64,000 nt of DNA, from positions 1,178,001-1,242,000 of the forward strand of contig CM024168.1 in assembly GCA_013433145.1 (NCBI GenBank), in the 5' to 3' direction. The notes beneath the pieces are model-generated. The model was not told where the DNA came from. It saw only the letters and a program-made list of their open reading frames with translations, and did no database searches. Shown here in pieces: positions 37,901 to 50,788 of the stretch (position 1 is the first letter of the stretch; the number at the start of each line of letters is the position of its first letter). The stretch comes from Ascaris suum. Taxonomy: Eukaryota; Nematoda; Chromadorea; Rhabditida; Ascarididae. The position numbers and the translations under genes are program-made.

Positions 37901-38130
37901 AAGCATCACAATTAACAAGAAATAGGCACATTTGACGATAACCCTATTGCTATAGAGCTCTAAATCGCCCTAACCAGATGAGGAAAATTGAATTGTCAGC
38001 AGCAGGAAACAACGCCCTGCACCAGACCATTGGCCTTCCTTCCGTACTTGACAGAGTCTAATCCAGCAAGTTGCTCAAAATAAATTCACCAATACCTTAC
38101 CGTTGAAAAAGAGCACTGAAGACAACCCAT
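11769..38130 (-). CDS. ATP8A: P4-type ATPase, phospholipid flippase, ATP8A / TAT-1 class
   Basis: P4-ATPases use ATP to move aminophospholipids, mainly phosphatidylserine for the ATP8A class, to the cytosolic leaflet, together with a CDC50/TMEM30 partner (family knowledge). Thirty exons joined by consistent splice phases give 3,612 nt, 1,203 residues plus stop, close to the roughly 1,160 of human ATP8A1. Visible motifs: DGES (about 180-183, actuator domain), PISL in M4 (363-366), DKTGT with the phosphorylated Asp (about 416), SPDEAALV and FTSTRRRMG and KGA (nucleotide-binding domain), TGDK (681-684), GDGANDV (795-801), and ten hydrophobic membrane segments. The tail [20 protein letters not shown] resembles the ATP8A1/ATP8A2 C-terminus, which sets the class. 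Exon 1 and exon 30 are inferred from phase and start or stop codons, not homology. Introns are 58 to about 2,170 nt and hold repeats plus a few unassigned open frames. Confidence 0.93.
11987..12180 (-). CDS. ATP8A: ATP8A exon 29 (regulatory C-terminal motif)
   Basis: Begins after TTTCTTTCCAG with [20 protein letters not shown] and IYDSRR, close to the autoinhibitory tail motif [22 protein letters not shown] of ATP8A1/ATP8A2. About 40 further residues follow before a GTAAGT donor, longer than in vertebrates. Confidence 0.92.
12896..13062 (-). CDS. ATP8A: ATP8A exon 28 (cytosolic tail)
   Basis: Encodes [17 protein letters not shown], continuing DVLFKV as in human DVVYKVIKRTAFKTLVDEV. The rest is a polar tail ending NHPQKS. 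Exons 27 and 28 use the same rare GTTAGC donor. Confidence 0.85.
13662..13867 (-). CDS. ATP8A: ATP8A exon 27 (M9-M10)
   Basis: Encodes [20 protein letters not shown], a short luminal loop, then [20 protein letters not shown]. These are the last two membrane helices and the family DxxxKxxxR exit. Confidence 0.9.
14679..14732 (-). CDS. ATP8A: ATP8A exon 26 (M8)
   Basis: Eighteen codons, [18 protein letters not shown], matching VVITVCLKAGLETxxWT of M8 and its exit. Confidence 0.88.
15587..15648 (-). CDS. ATP8A: ATP8A exon 25 (M7-M8 loop)
   Basis: Encodes [20 protein letters not shown], the luminal loop with the SxGxxxxxxxxGxxxx(T/N) spacing that leads into M8. Identification rests on position and exact phase as well as sequence. 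Confidence 0.78.
16153..16196. repeat. (AAAT)n microsatellite
   Basis: About eleven AAAT units in flippase intron 24, directly read. Confidence 0.95.
16487..16565 (-). CDS. ATP8A: ATP8A exon 24 (M7)
   Basis: Encodes [20 protein letters not shown] then YYTFEE, the M7 helix (FWxWxxxAxxHSxxxFxxxxx). Strong GTGAGT donor, phase 1. Confidence 0.9.
16835..16915. repeat. (TA)n microsatellite, 81 bp
   Basis: Uninterrupted AT dinucleotide run in flippase intron 23. A short (AAAT)n run lies at 16153-16196 in the next intron. Confidence 0.97.
16961..17158 (-). CDS. ATP8A: ATP8A exon 23 (M6)
   Basis: Encodes [40 protein letters not shown] and [20 protein letters not shown]. This is the family SGxxxFxxWxxxxYNxxFTxxPPLxxGxFD, then YPxLYxxSQ. 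The following intron has an 81-bp TA repeat 45 bp past the donor. Confidence 0.94.
18304..18414 (-). CDS. ATP8A: ATP8A exon 22 (M5)
   Basis: Encodes [20 protein letters not shown] followed by [17 protein letters not shown], the FxxLxxLLxxHGxxxYxR motif and membrane helix M5. Donor GTATGT. Confidence 0.94.
18872..18960. repeat. Imperfect ACAATTAACCAA tandem array
   Basis: Six or so degenerate units of AACAATTAACCAA and shorter AAAACAATC forms in flippase intron 21. Confidence 0.8.
19167..19244 (-). CDS. ATP8A: ATP8A exon 21
   Basis: Encodes [20 protein letters not shown] then DYSIAQ. This is the family AHVGVGISGxEGxQAxxxSDYSIAQ, with Ser to Cys in GVGIS. Confidence 0.96.
20682..20870 (-). 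CDS. ATP8A: ATP8A exon 20 (GDGANDV)
   Basis: Encodes SLGHLL, then [20 protein letters not shown] and [25 protein letters not shown] carries the Mg-binding aspartates of the P-domain, and VICCRxSPLQK is P4-specific. Confidence 0.97.
21319..21429 (-). CDS. ATP8A: ATP8A exon 19
   Basis: Encodes [17 protein letters not shown] and KIALIVSGQ, equal to VINEGSxDGTRExL and FALIIDGKTL. The human Asp-Gly pair is Ser-Gly here. Confidence 0.88.
22323..22454 (-). CDS. ATP8A: ATP8A exon 18 (TGDK)
   Basis: Encodes [20 protein letters not shown] then [21 protein letters not shown] is the hinge motif contacting ATP, and ETAxNIGxSC is the P4 form of this block. Confidence 0.97.
23083..23130 (-). CDS. ATP8A: ATP8A exon 17
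   Basis: Sixteen codons, [16 protein letters not shown], the invariant P4 motif LLGATAIEDKLQ, between TTTTCAG and GTAATT. Confidence 0.95.
23319..23342 (-). CDS. ATP8A: Candidate 24-nt in-frame micro-exon of the flippase
   Basis: A stretch coding QPARPVGQ lies between TGTCTTTTAG and GTGAGC, both strong splice sites. Flanking exons 16 and 17 are in phase 0, so inclusion adds eight residues without a frameshift. Family members do not show such an insert at this place as far as I recall, so it may be an alternative cassette. Confidence 0.4.
23780..24410. other. GC-richer intronic island with broken open frames
   Basis: Within flippase intron 16 the base composition changes abruptly. Plus-strand frames are open in pieces, for example [20 protein letters not shown] and later [15 protein letters not shown], but are separated by stops. 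This looks like a decayed insertion or pseudogene of unknown origin. Confidence 0.3.
25303..25454 (-). CDS. ATP8A: ATP8A exon 16
   Basis: Encodes [20 protein letters not shown] and then [10 protein letters not shown], matching GLRTLCFAVAEISxxDFxEW and the ELIEKNL helix. Phase 0 at its 3' end. Confidence 0.93.
26184..26274 (-). CDS. ATP8A: ATP8A exon 15
   Basis: Encodes [10 protein letters not shown] and [14 protein letters not shown], equivalent to ADTVIYDRL and the HLEQFATEGLRTL helix. The acceptor CTTTTAAG is weak but the phase on both sides is exact. Confidence 0.88.
26951..27070 (-). CDS. ATP8A: ATP8A exon 14 (nucleotide-binding domain)
   Basis: Encodes [20 protein letters not shown] and ending LYIKGA. 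FTSxRKRM and the KGA turn are ATP-binding motifs of P4-ATPases. Here the usual MSV is MGV and the C of CKGA is I. Confidence 0.96.
27205..27564 (+). other. Unassigned cysteine-rich ORF in a flippase intron, antisense
   Basis: An open frame of 119 codons runs from just after a TAA to a TGA, between flippase exons 13 and 14 but on the other strand. It has an in-frame ATG only at its middle. It contains CIC, then VCLTCLG, then VECHKCKH, three cysteine pairs spaced loosely like a zinc-binding domain, and is GC-richer than its flanks. I do not recognise the family. It could be a nested exon, a transposon remnant or chance. Confidence 0.25.
27710..27792 (-). CDS. ATP8A: ATP8A exon 13
   Basis: Encodes [20 protein letters not shown] then PFCVYISA, the family SPDExALVxAARxxxFxFxxRT of the nucleotide-binding domain. 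An overlapping plus-strand open frame here is only its shadow. Confidence 0.93.
28489..28571. repeat. 28-bp tandem repeat, about three copies
   Basis: Unit AATGCAAGCTAATAAATGCA plus AATYTYGC, with copies starting at 28489, 28517 and 28545. It lies 30 bp past the exon 12 donor in the flippase intron. Confidence 0.88.
28602..28710 (-). CDS. ATP8A: ATP8A exon 12
   Basis: Encodes [19 protein letters not shown] and LVYHASSP, matching the human EFLTMMAVCHTAVPE and YQAASPDE. It ends one base into the Asp codon that exon 13 completes. Confidence 0.94.
30047..30199 (-). CDS. ATP8A: ATP8A exon 11 (phosphorylation site)
   Basis: Encodes [19 protein letters not shown] and [10 protein letters not shown]. 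The Asp of DKTGT is the residue phosphorylated in every P-type ATPase. An acidic linker follows ([17 protein letters not shown]). Confidence 0.98.
30596..30673 (-). CDS. ATP8A: ATP8A exon 10
   Basis: Encodes [20 protein letters not shown] then NSQLGQ, matching DxxMYxxxxDTxAxxRTSNLNEELGQ just before the phosphorylation site. Confidence 0.94.
31213..31352 (-). CDS. ATP8A: ATP8A exon 9 (M4, PISL)
   Basis: Encodes [20 protein letters not shown] and YFIRQ. PISL is the P4 variant of the M4 proline motif and the following VTLE is near invariant in the family. Confidence 0.96.
32323..32456 (-). CDS. ATP8A: ATP8A exon 8 (M3)
   Basis: Encodes SKVERFTN, then a long hydrophobic helix with [20 protein letters not shown] and a luminal tail KYYYFP. 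This is the family LSxVExxxN plus M3. Phases fit exons 7 and 9 exactly. Confidence 0.9.
33285..33408 (-). CDS. ATP8A: ATP8A exon 7
   Basis: Encodes [20 protein letters not shown] followed by [14 protein letters not shown]. This equals the P4 signature LLRGxxLRNTxWxxGxVVYTGHDTKLMxN. Confidence 0.95.
34277..34415 (-). CDS. ATP8A: ATP8A exon 6
   Basis: Encodes [19 protein letters not shown], aligning with the family block IECExPNxxLYDFxGxI of the actuator domain. It ends TYPLG, joining PRGC in exon 7. Confidence 0.92.
35138..35326 (-). CDS. ATP8A: ATP8A exon 5 (actuator domain)
   Basis: Encodes [20 protein letters not shown], then [17 protein letters not shown]. The DGES tetrad is the P4 dephosphorylation motif (usually DGET). 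GIPADL is the conserved actuator turn. Confidence 0.96.
35949..36035 (-). CDS. ATP8A: ATP8A exon 4
   Basis: Encodes [20 protein letters not shown] and KKWSWRK, the basic stretch after M2 (R/K-H-x-x-D-x-x-x-N in the family) leading to the W-x-x-V/L-x-V-G motif of exon 5. Confidence 0.88.
36448..36546 (-). CDS. ATP8A: ATP8A exon 3 (M1-M2 loop and M2)
   Basis: Encodes [18 protein letters not shown] then [10 protein letters not shown]. This fits the P4 pattern of a P-G-T luminal loop followed by M2 and the IKEIIEDI exit. Donor GTAAGT. Confidence 0.92.
37564..37770 (-). CDS. ATP8A: ATP8A exon 2 (M1 entry)
   Basis: Encodes HININDPVN, then [20 protein letters not shown] and [14 protein letters not shown]. 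This is the conserved P4 block NxVSTAKYNxxTFLPxFLxxQF preceding and entering the first membrane helix. Confidence 0.93.
38101..38130 (-). CDS. ATP8A: ATP8A exon 1 (inferred start)
   Basis: Ten codons, [10 protein letters not shown], ahead of a strong GTAAGG donor, in phase 0 with exon 2 and preceded by an in-frame TAG. There is no homology this far N-terminal. An upstream start on another exon cannot be excluded. Confidence 0.55.
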
Positions 38131-38612
38131 CGACGATGGCTACGCGTCCACAACAAATGATCAACAGTAAATGCATAGCAAGTTGATGGCAATCGTTGTT
38201 GGAGTTTAATTTACATAATAATGTTTAGAAAATGCAAATTCCACCTTTTATGCAGATTTCTGAATTCTTAATTGCAGATCATTCATTACTTCAATTAGCA
38301 CCTTTAAAAGATAAAAAAGTGAAGAAATCCCGACTCTATGGTATCTCTCACTTTCTGGATACAAGATCTGCAATACCACCTAGCAAGCATCTGATGAAAG
38401 CGAGGCTTCAGTTTTCCTTAGAACGATGTTCAGGACTTTGTTCAATCATACGCCCATTAGACCATTGAGTTCAATGGCTGCAAAAAAATTGCATGTTTCC
38501 AAAAAAATTGCATATTGCTATCAGAAGTTTTCGAGTTGCTGTGATTGGCGTTATTCGCATGCTCAGTGCAGAGTACGGTAGTGATGCATATGCAGTGTGG
38601 TGCATGAGCTCA

Positions 38613-38690
38613 GCGGTTCGCAAGTGGGCTACCATCGTTCTATGCACCGGCACTACTGCATAGAACGATGGTACCCCGCTTGCGAACCGC
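38613..38690. repeat. GC-rich hairpin, 34-bp arms, 10-nt loop
   Basis: Arms 38613-38646 and 38657-38690 are reverse complements except at two positions, with loop CCGGCACTAC. It lies 483 bp upstream of the flippase start. Size and mismatches would suit a pre-miRNA or a small fold-back element. No second copy is present in the window. Confidence 0.92.
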
Positions 38691-39306
38691 GATTAAATGC
38701 AACAGTTCCACGCCATAACGCAGGATATTTGTTAAATAATCTTATATAAACAGGTGCTCAATATACCTTTCAAATTAAATGGCCATAGATAACTGGAGAA
38801 GGAAGGGGAGGGGAAGTTGCATCATTTGATATAAATATCTATGGTGGCGATACCTCTAGTTTCCTTTTCTCCCCTCACCTAGCAACTTCTAAGACTGTTA
38901 CTTAAATAAGGGACAGTTTAAAGCCTCCGAAAGACAAGTGAAAAAAAAACAGTCAATAAATATGTATCGTATTTCTTGAATAGAAACCAAGATTTTCTTT
39001 CCAGTAGAGAAAACGAGTGTACTCTTCAACGAGTTTTCTATTCAGGAATCACCTCCTATTTAATTAAAATTTAAGAAGACAAGAGAAGAAGGGAAAATGG
39101 AATATTTTCATAGAAACTCACTGCATCAACAGAATTCTTAATCATGAAAGAAATGAGGTAGACGAAGGAGGAAATCACATCAAGTATTATGATACAATCA
39201 TAGATGGACAAGTATTCAAAAAACACTGGCAGTGAATAATGAAATTGATAGCATCAATAAAATGGCTCATTTCCGGTGATAAACGAATTCCATTCTGCAA
39301 CATTCA

Positions 39307-39529
39307 CAGCAACGACCCCTCCATAGCATTAACACCATCATCCCTCAAACAAATACAGCATGCACAAGCACACGCTGGAAACTGTGAACTTGCGAAGGCT
39401 GCAGGCATGGTCGAAACATCACAAAAACGGAAACTGAGTTTATTAAGGGGACGGCAAAATATGCGCATCGCTTGCCAAGCTACTATTCGGCGAATGCCCT
39501 CAAATGCGGTCTCTCCAACGTTGAATATG
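39307..39529 (-). other. Exon-like open frame, unassigned
   Basis: After TTTTATTGCAG an open frame of 73 codons begins IFNVGETAFEGIRRIVAWQA and ends in a cysteine-rich stretch. The first part faintly recalls the VNLGQxAFExxAxIV segment of DOCK-family proteins, but no other DOCK exon was found nearby. It may be a gene fragment or chance. Confidence 0.25.
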
Positions 39530-40109
39530 CTGCAATAAAACTCACAAAACAATTAATCAAGCACCGGAATTTTATTCATAAATAGAGATATTTTCCACAT
39601 CAGTAATAAGCTCATAAATGGAAGAAGCGATGCATCGCTGGCAAACTTCCAAAGAGCCGCGTTGAAAATGTGCGCAATAGTTTCGCAATTTCTAAGCGAT
39701 TTTGCAGGGGTCGTAATGTCGAGGATTGTGAACACAACATTTTACGTGGTCTTTATAGATTTTTATAGATGCGTTTCGTTTATTTTTATTATATATGCTT
39801 GTAGTGGTAATGTTTTTCAGTGCAGAAAAGAAAGGATAAAGAAAGAAACAAAGAGATAAAATGGCACGAAATTTAATAAGTCCCGTACAGCCACACAGTG
39901 CAATCTTATACAGATATTGGTTTACAAGAGAACGGCCAGATCTGCTGGAAGATTAAACAGCGCAGGTCATCGTATAAAACGTCGCGAACGCAACATTACT
40001 ACGAAATACTTAAATACATGAGATAGAAACATAGAACCTCAGTAAAGCAAAGTGCAAATGAAGTGAAGGTCCAAAGAGTGAAGCAGATTCATGAATACGA
40101 TTTAATTTT

Positions 40110-41345
40110 AAGCATCAACTACTCTTTGAGGTAACTGATACCAGATTCGGAAATCCTAAATTGAAAGCCACGCAAGACACTATCAACTGTGCAAGATTTA
40201 CGTGCTAACTGGAAGTCGTGAACACGGCACTCCCGATCAGGAGCTACGTCGAAGAATTTGTCTAGTCGGACACCGGAAAAGTCTCGGACGATGCTGTACA
40301 GAGGGCAAGGTTGAACTGAACTCTACGGACTACAAATTAAACATGTTGAGGCGAGTCGCCTAGTCCAGGTCAAGAATTCTTGCGAAAAGCAGTGCGAGTA
40401 AAATATTTCTGGATTTCTTCAATTTGATTATACCTTCATGCAAACAAGACACCACCAAACTTGGAGACAATATTCAAATATAGCACCGCGGCAGACAATA
40501 AAAGCTTTACGATAATGCTCGAAGCATCTATGCTATGGCGCACGCAACATAGAATTCACGACTCTGAATGCTTTAGCCGGCTGACGTCTCGGAACAGCGC
40601 GTATTCCAACGAAGCTCGGGAGAAACCTTTATATCGAAGTCTCTAATACCACAGTCAGCCGATGATGAAAGCATCCCATTTTGCCTATGTGGGCATTCAT
40701 GTTACAAATTGATACGCATGGCACTGCATTTGTCATAAGAAACATCTAACCGCCATGTTTTTGACCATTCACTAAATAAAACGAGGTCGTCTTGCAGGAG
40801 ATGAAAATGAATTGGTGGATCATATAATGGTCGATAAATTTTTAAATCATCAGCACATAATTTACACGTACTGGCAATTTTATCCGGGACATCATTTATG
40901 TGTATCAAAAAAAAAAACTAATAGTCCGAGGATGCTCCCTTGAGTTACTTCAATAGTCACTTCATAATTTCTAGCATCTAGAATATTATCTACGAACTTT
41001 AATTCTAAATGATCTATTCACAAGCAATGATTTCAATCATCGCAGCAATGTTTCTGAAACTCCATACGTCCTTAATTTGTGATAAGAGTTTCTTATGATT
41101 CAAAACATTTGCATAATCAATCTATACTACATTTGCCTGCATTTTCTGATTCGTTGTCATGATCCTCTCGTTCACATATGATGATATCAATTGCGGCGCT
41201 GTTGATCGTCCAAGTAGAAAATCGTGTTGAGCTCGGCTTAATAATTTTTTTCGGTTATGATATATTCTAAAATGAAATCGTTCGTAACTCTCTTCATTAC
41301 GATGCAAACGGAAGATATGAGGCTAATCACTCTATAGTTTTTATA
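40110..41345 (-). mobile_element. Degraded CR1/Jockey-like non-LTR retrotransposon, 5'-truncated
   Basis: Read on the minus strand, broken frames give RT landmarks in the right order. They are YRVISLISSVCIVMKR (family NYRPISL), QHDFLLGRSTAPQLI (HGFxxGRST), a degraded IDYANVLNHKKLL, VTQGSILGLLVF (GVPQGSVLGP), and INDVPDKIASTCKLCADDLK with CADD in place of the catalytic FADD. A C-terminal ILEY-like and FFDVAPDREYR region follows. Several stops and frameshifts show it is dead. No 5' end, endonuclease domain or target-site duplication could be seen. Confidence 0.88.
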
Positions 41346-44300
41346 CGGAATCCTTTTCTTTTAATCGAACCCTATGTACACGTGAGGAATATTTGGAAAA
41401 TTAGATTCAAATACGTTTTAATATTATACGATAATATATGAAATTGTGGAAATATGATTTTAAAAAAATTCTTGAGAGTTTTTTTTTTGATGTCTCATAG
41501 AGATGGCTCATTTTCAGAGATGTCTCCTATATCGGAGAAGAATCTATTCTTTAGTGGACATAGCAAGAGGTTTTTTTTTTAGTTGAAAGCGGAAATTCGA
41601 GCAGTTGTGATAGTTTCGAGTTTTTCATTTTCTTCAATTATCCAGGTATCAAGCTGAAAATATATTTTAATGAATGAGAAATGTTTTTCATTGCAGCGAT
41701 TCCCAAGCAAGGTACCACTTTCTGTTTCGCTTTCGAAGGCAAAGTTTACACGCTATTTGGAGATGCCTTCAGGTTGGATGCACACCTTCCGTTTATAAAG
41801 TTGTACTCGTCTCTTCTGCAGTTTCCGTTTCTAGAACAGTTGTGTCGTTTGTGTCTGTGTGTCTGTGTCGGAAATGTTTTGTGAACATAGGAACTTTTTC
41901 TTGAACTGTTGATTGAAATATCTTCGTTAAAGAGTATAAATTACATAAGGTTCCACTAAAATTGCGAAAAAATAGCTGAGTGTTGGATGTGCTAGCCCCC
42001 TCTTGAATCTACTCCACGACGCGTTTTATTAATTCATTGCTCTCTCGGTATGAAAGCTACGCGAAGGTACACTTCTAAGGGTAATATTCCTTTCCACAAT
42101 CATATTAATTTTGCCTTATTGCCTATAGTTTGCGAATAAGAGGGTAGTAGAAATGCGTCATTGAGCTGTTCAACTTTTAGTTGTTGCTAACGCTACTGTA
42201 TCAAAATGAGGGGATTCATATGAATAAAAGAGACGATTTGAAGTGCTTTCATAGAGCTCTTGTGGTATTTCCTCTAGAAACAGTTGCGCCTGTGAGGCAA
42301 TTATTGAAACTATCTTCCTTATTGCGCTGTTTTCTTTGCAAAACTCCATGTAACTTTTCGTTTATTATTCCAGCATTTCCGAATTCAATTATTTCTCTCC
42401 TTCTTTACCTGTTATAAAGAAGCAGGTGTATTTTCCTCACATCATTACTTTTGCAGGTATCCGCCACCATCACGCGTCAAGAAGATGATGAAATGTCGAT
42501 CAATTATTCCTTTCTTTTTGAAGTGATCTTTCTGTGAAGTGTTTGCTCATGTGTTAGCCATGTTTTACCCATGTTCCCGAAATGATCATCTGTGATGGAT
42601 TAAATCATATGTACATCTACATGCTCCAGCCCGTAATCATTTGTGTGGATTTCGTTCGGTATGGTATGAGTACAAGTCGTTTTTAGGTTTGATGTCCATC
42701 TGGTGCCTTATCACGGTTTTCTGTTGTAAAGCTTTTCAAGCTGGGAGGTGGTGGAAACCAATCAAGGCAATGGAAGATCTTTTCCTTGTTTCTGTGCTAC
42801 TACCATATTGGCACTGCACCTTGTTACTCTGTTTTTAAATGATTTTATTTGTTACGAATAAACATTTCCATACTAAAATGTGAAAGAAATCTCTTATTAA
42901 TAGCGAATTAACGAATGTGCAACAATCATTGGCAGGGTGGATGCCATACACGTGAAAGAGTCGTATGAAAATATCTGAGATGACAAGCAAATGGTAAATA
43001 CTCCAAGCAGATCGGCACAATATGTGCATTTTTTTTATCGTAGTCAATCCGATAATCTGAACTTCTAACTAACTATCCAGAAACATTCGCCAAACTTTTG
43101 GCTATGCGTTTTGCTCATGAGACTGGGTGGCCGTGTAATTAATTTTTATGTCGCTTTTGATTCTCAATAACTTAAGTAGAATTAATCCAAACCCTAAACA
43201 GGTCGTGATCAATCGAGGTCATATAGAATGTCTCGGATCGCCTGTGTTTATACCTAACCAACGAATTTCATCGTCATATCTTCCATTTATGAGATATAAT
43301 TATCGAAGGAGAGTACAGACATACATAAACGTCGGTATGTCATTGGCACAATGCATTTTCACAGAAATTTGCATATACACAATACACATGTGAATTGAAT
43401 CGCAACATTTGCATATATAGCTGATCCACATAATATATGGATTTCCAGTTGTTAAAAAGGTTCCATAAATTGCCTAGGCAATACGTATCTTTTTACGATG
43501 ATTCTAATAACGCATTTAGTTTTGTCGTCAAGCAACATCTACGACAACCATGTGTCAACGATACCATATGAAATAAAGCCATGGTAATAACGACGAAGCA
43601 GGTACGCTTTTCTGCCATCTGTTAGTTATTCGTTCTCGTTCCGCTAGGTAAATCTTTCATCAAGGAATTCATCGGATCAACATGGAGGTGAGATGGGTAT
43701 TTCCCTCTTTCGATTTTATTGAATCTAAAGTCAAACATTAGCACGTCATTTATATTCGGGTTCGATATAGATGTAGGGCATTAATTGCTTGGAGCGTATT
43801 TTTCCTTTCAGCATCTTGCCTATTATATATGGGGATTATTATATAAGAAAAAACAAAACGTTAACAATTTTCTCACACGTTTCATGTCTTCTAACATTTG
43901 CATAAAAATATTCGGCGTTGCCTCATTGAAAATTTTCCTAGAAGGTTGGTGCTACGATCATCGAAGTTGAAATGGTACAAGAAATTGGCCCTCCACGACA
44001 ACAACTTGTGAGTACCATTTTTGATTCCCGATTAAATCATAGTGATCTTCTGAATCAGATCAATCTCAATTGCTTACGTGGGATATTTATTAGGAAACCG
44101 ATTTTTTTTTTTTTTTATTGCAAGATATGTTTATATATCTGCTTTACGCAGAAGTTTTACAATATGCGGTGATATAGATTTTACTGGAGCGGATTCCGAA
44201 AATGAAGGAACAAGGGAAAATTGCTGCTTCCTGAGGATTTGAAGTGTGAATTTCTCCGCTAAATCTTCAACTCAAAAAAATTAAAATTTGTGCCGGAAAA

Positions 44301-44588
44301 CTCATAATAAATTCGTAGGAAATGATTTTTGATTTATTATTTTCTTTTCTTATTTCTGATATAAGTTTCGTTTAACTTATTATCGAAGCTTTCTTGCAAA
44401 GTTCACCTCACGTTTGCGTAATTTTTTTGAGCCTATAGAATTTGACGTCCTTTTGAATTATTTCATATATACCCTTAACGATGTTTCACTTAATGCTCCA
44501 ATGTTAAATCTACATAATACGCATAAAATTTTTCCAAAAATACGCTTAATTTACATATTCTTTTAAATTTTAATTTTATTTGAGGTGG

Positions 44589-44618
44589 TCTATGGCACGT
44601 ACATATGTACGTATAGAC
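44589..44618. promoter_or_regulatory. Palindrome upstream of the TRAF start
   Basis: A perfect 16-bp palindrome ACGTACATATGTACGT (44597-44612) is flanked by GTCTAT and ATAGAC, giving a longer interrupted inverted repeat. It ends 108 bp before the TRAF ATG. A regulatory role is only inference. Confidence 0.35.
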
Positions 44619-44726
44619 TGCTTAAAAACCCGAATTTTATATGAGTTAAATAGTAATCGGAGTAAATTTGAATTTCTCGCAAAGTTTTTCATCAATTCGG
44701 GAAATTCGTTTTCATAATTTTCGTTC

Positions 44727-49362
<4,636 letters not shown>

Positions 49363-49420
49363 TGAAGGTTTAATTTTTTAGCAATTAATGAGCGCATTTT
49401 GATACTATCAATTGAGAGAA

Positions 49421-49426
49421 AATAAA
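49421..49426 (+). terminator. TRAF: TRAF polyadenylation signal
   Basis: AATAAA 59 nt after the TRAF stop codon, the first such hexamer downstream. Confidence 0.6.
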
Positions 49427-50662
49427 AAAGCAAAAAATAACGCTTAGAAAAAAAAAAGTTTATTAAAATAGTCGATTTTTTTTTAAATAGTGGAAAATAT
49501 TCGTATAGCTTTGCTATTTGCTATGGCAATTTCAATATTAGAGTGCCACTTAATGGATGGTAATTGTGGATTGAAGTGAATTGTGCAAATCCGCTATGCT
49601 CAAATTGATTGCAATGGGGCGTTAATAATTTCCCCATAAATCGATGCACTATTATTTCGGCGAAATTCACGCAAAAATTTTTCAACACTATACGTTGCAC
49701 TCATTGAAATATTACTATAAATGGCGTTAATTAACCTTCTTTTTTAATTAATTACTTCCGTTAAAAAAGAACTTTTATTTACACTATTTTAATAAATATT
49801 CAAAAAAAAACCTATCCATATTATTGAAATATCAAAAACTATTGATGCAATCTTAGTGTTAAAGCTCTCTAAAAAATTATTACTATCTATCAGCTGAAAT
49901 TAACAATCATTAAGTGCATACTTGAGATTTATCTAATTTATTATCCAATTATAGAGTAATAATCAAATAAAAGAATTATATTTGTTGGTATTATTGAAAT
50001 AAACATATTTCCTCATCACAATTGTTCTTCGTGCATTTCTGCACTTTGATCAAAAATAGTCGATCACAATGACGTCATTCGTTGAATAAAACGCTTCACT
50101 ATATATCGACTGTCGAATTAACATATCGGCTGTCATGAGCTGTGTTTGTGTCGCTTGTTCATTACTTGCCTCTCTCTCTCTCTCTTTCTATCGTTGCTCA
50201 TCTTGCATTTACTTTTGTTTGCCTATCTTTTTTTTTAAAATTTATTAAATAAAAAAACTAAATAGTATATAAATCGATGAGGAAAAAAAATTCAATCTAA
50301 TTGAGAAAATAGGCGGAAAAAAACTGATGGAGAAACTTATTGGTTGAAAAAAAAAGTTTTTTTTTCTTAACCTGGAAAACGTGAGAAATATTTTCGAAAA
50401 TTTATAGGTCATAGATAGCTTTGAATTTTGTAAATTTTGTTTGATGATTATATGGTCATTTTGAGTGTTTTTTTTTTGTTTGTTTTGCAAACTGAAATAA
50501 ATATTCGTCTCTAATATGTGATTTTCCAAACGCTAATTTATCGGGGTGAACATTTCATCGTCTCATTCATATTATCGACTTTCAAAAAAGTTCGATTTTA
50601 GGAATTATTTTATAGGTAGAATTTTTGAAATTACCCTTTAGATATTTTGGTAATTTATTCTT

Positions 50663-50683
50663 CCCCCCCCCCCCCCCCCCCCC
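50663..50683. repeat. Poly-C tract, 21 bp
   Basis: Longest of at least nine C or G homopolymers of 11 bp or more in the window. Others are at 3715, 4081, 5027, 6535, 31809, 54487, 54774 and 60674. Confidence 0.95.
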
Positions 50684-50788
50684 ACCATCCATGATGAAAG
50701 ACCGTCTCTTCTAGGATTCGTTGTTACTCATAACAACAATTAACTCTAAAGCCTAAAATTTACAGTTTTTTTTTCGATGAATTGAGCG

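Larger units (their letters stand above)
38131..44726. other. Region between the divergent flippase and TRAF genes
   Basis: It contains the hairpin at 38.6 kb, a minus-strand exon-like ORF near 39.4 kb, a decayed LINE at 40.1-41.3 kb and several plus-strand exon-like fragments (41697-41772, 43682-43687, 43967-44007). Those fragments have splice-like borders but no identity. They could be 5'-UTR exons of the TRAF gene. Confidence 0.5.

Noticed and set aside
41697..41772. Plus-strand piece between TTTCATTGCAG and CAG-GTTGG as an upstream TRAF coding exon
   Set aside because: All three frames are open, so none is favoured, and an in-frame stop 12 nt before the TRAF ATG prevents coding continuity. 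It may be untranslated.
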